From Lampris incognitus (lineage: Eukaryota > Chordata > Actinopteri > Lampriformes > Lampridae), in NCBI RefSeq assembly GCF_029633865.1, contig NC_079224.1, positions 23,028,177 to 23,092,176 of the forward strand: a stretch of DNA of 64,000 nt. The letters are read 5' to 3'. The position numbers and the translations under genes were made by a program. Each line of letters begins with the position of its first letter. Within the stretch, counting starts at the first letter, position 1. This document shows, one piece after another, positions 63,721-64,000 of the stretch. Under the pieces are notes generated by a model. That model saw nothing but the letters and a program-made list of their open reading frames with translations. It was not told the DNA's origin and ran no database searches.

Positions 63721-64000
63721 GACCTGAAATCTTACTATTCTTTTAAATTCGAATATATGACTATAACAACAGTAAATGCTCGACCTTGTACAGTTTTTTA
63801 TTATTATTATTATTGATTTATTCCAGTGTGCTTGACATCTTCACATTGCCATATATGTAGTGCTGGATAGCAGAATAAACCAGCTATTTGTTGCTGGCCT
63901 GACTTTTGGTAAATGGTAGTAAACGCATAATGTGTGACTACTAGAGTATCATACTAGCTACTACTAGAGTATCATAATTTGTACATTGGAATTCAATTCA

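Overview
The window is nuclear DNA from a ray-finned (teleost) fish. The evidence is intron-split vertebrate genes with GT-AG junctions and fish-typical repeats: a tRNA-derived SINE, Tc1-like, hAT-like and Harbinger-like elements, fish LINE tails, and abundant CA, GA and AT microsatellites. I cannot name the species. Coordinates, splice sites and families were worked out by eye from the sequence and from recalled human proteins; no search was run.

Four host genes are recognisable. A KCNMB3-like BK-channel beta subunit lies on + at 4506-6224 in three exons. pik3ca, the PI3K alpha catalytic subunit, lies on - at 9812-19557; its 20 coding exons sum to exactly 3207 nt, or 1068 codons plus stop. 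kcnmb2 lies on - at 22287-23702 in four exons encoding 236 aa. tbl1xr1 lies on + with its start at 54424; eight coding exons fall in the window and the gene runs off the right edge. Order and orientation (KCNMB3 and PIK3CA convergent, then KCNMB2, then TBL1XR1) mirror the human 3q26 block as I remember it, except that ZMAT3, expected between PIK3CA and KCNMB2, has no room here.

The rest is rich in mobile elements. At 0-4.3 kb are LINE fragments, one split by a hAT-like insertion. At 30.5-39.6 kb is a nest: a minus-strand SINE is interrupted by an 8.36 kb Academ-like DNA transposon (inverted repeats of about 550-580 bp, 3-bp target duplication, two-part transposase with a PIN/XPG-like nuclease and a Cys8 cluster). 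That transposon is itself interrupted by a 1.58 kb Tc1-like element whose 341-aa DD34E transposase is intact, and the same SINE carries a second insertion of 333 bp. At 45-54 kb are an inverted-repeat cluster, a Harbinger-like MITE, a gypsy-type gag/protease fragment, a 1.9 kb fold-back structure carrying two head-to-head copies of a gene fragment, and a LINE ORF1 joined directly to a LINE 3' tail. The tbl1xr1 introns hold several MITEs, one containing a nested SINE.

The host genes do not form an operon. KCNMB2 and KCNMB3 are paralogous BK-channel accessory subunits. PIK3CA (lipid kinase) and TBL1XR1 (corepressor exchange factor) are functionally separate neighbours kept together by ancient synteny. 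The most unusual items are the Academ-like nest, the fold-back gene fragment, a 149-bp insertion that is mostly one perfect 53-bp-arm hairpin, and the loss of two expected loop cysteines in KCNMB3.
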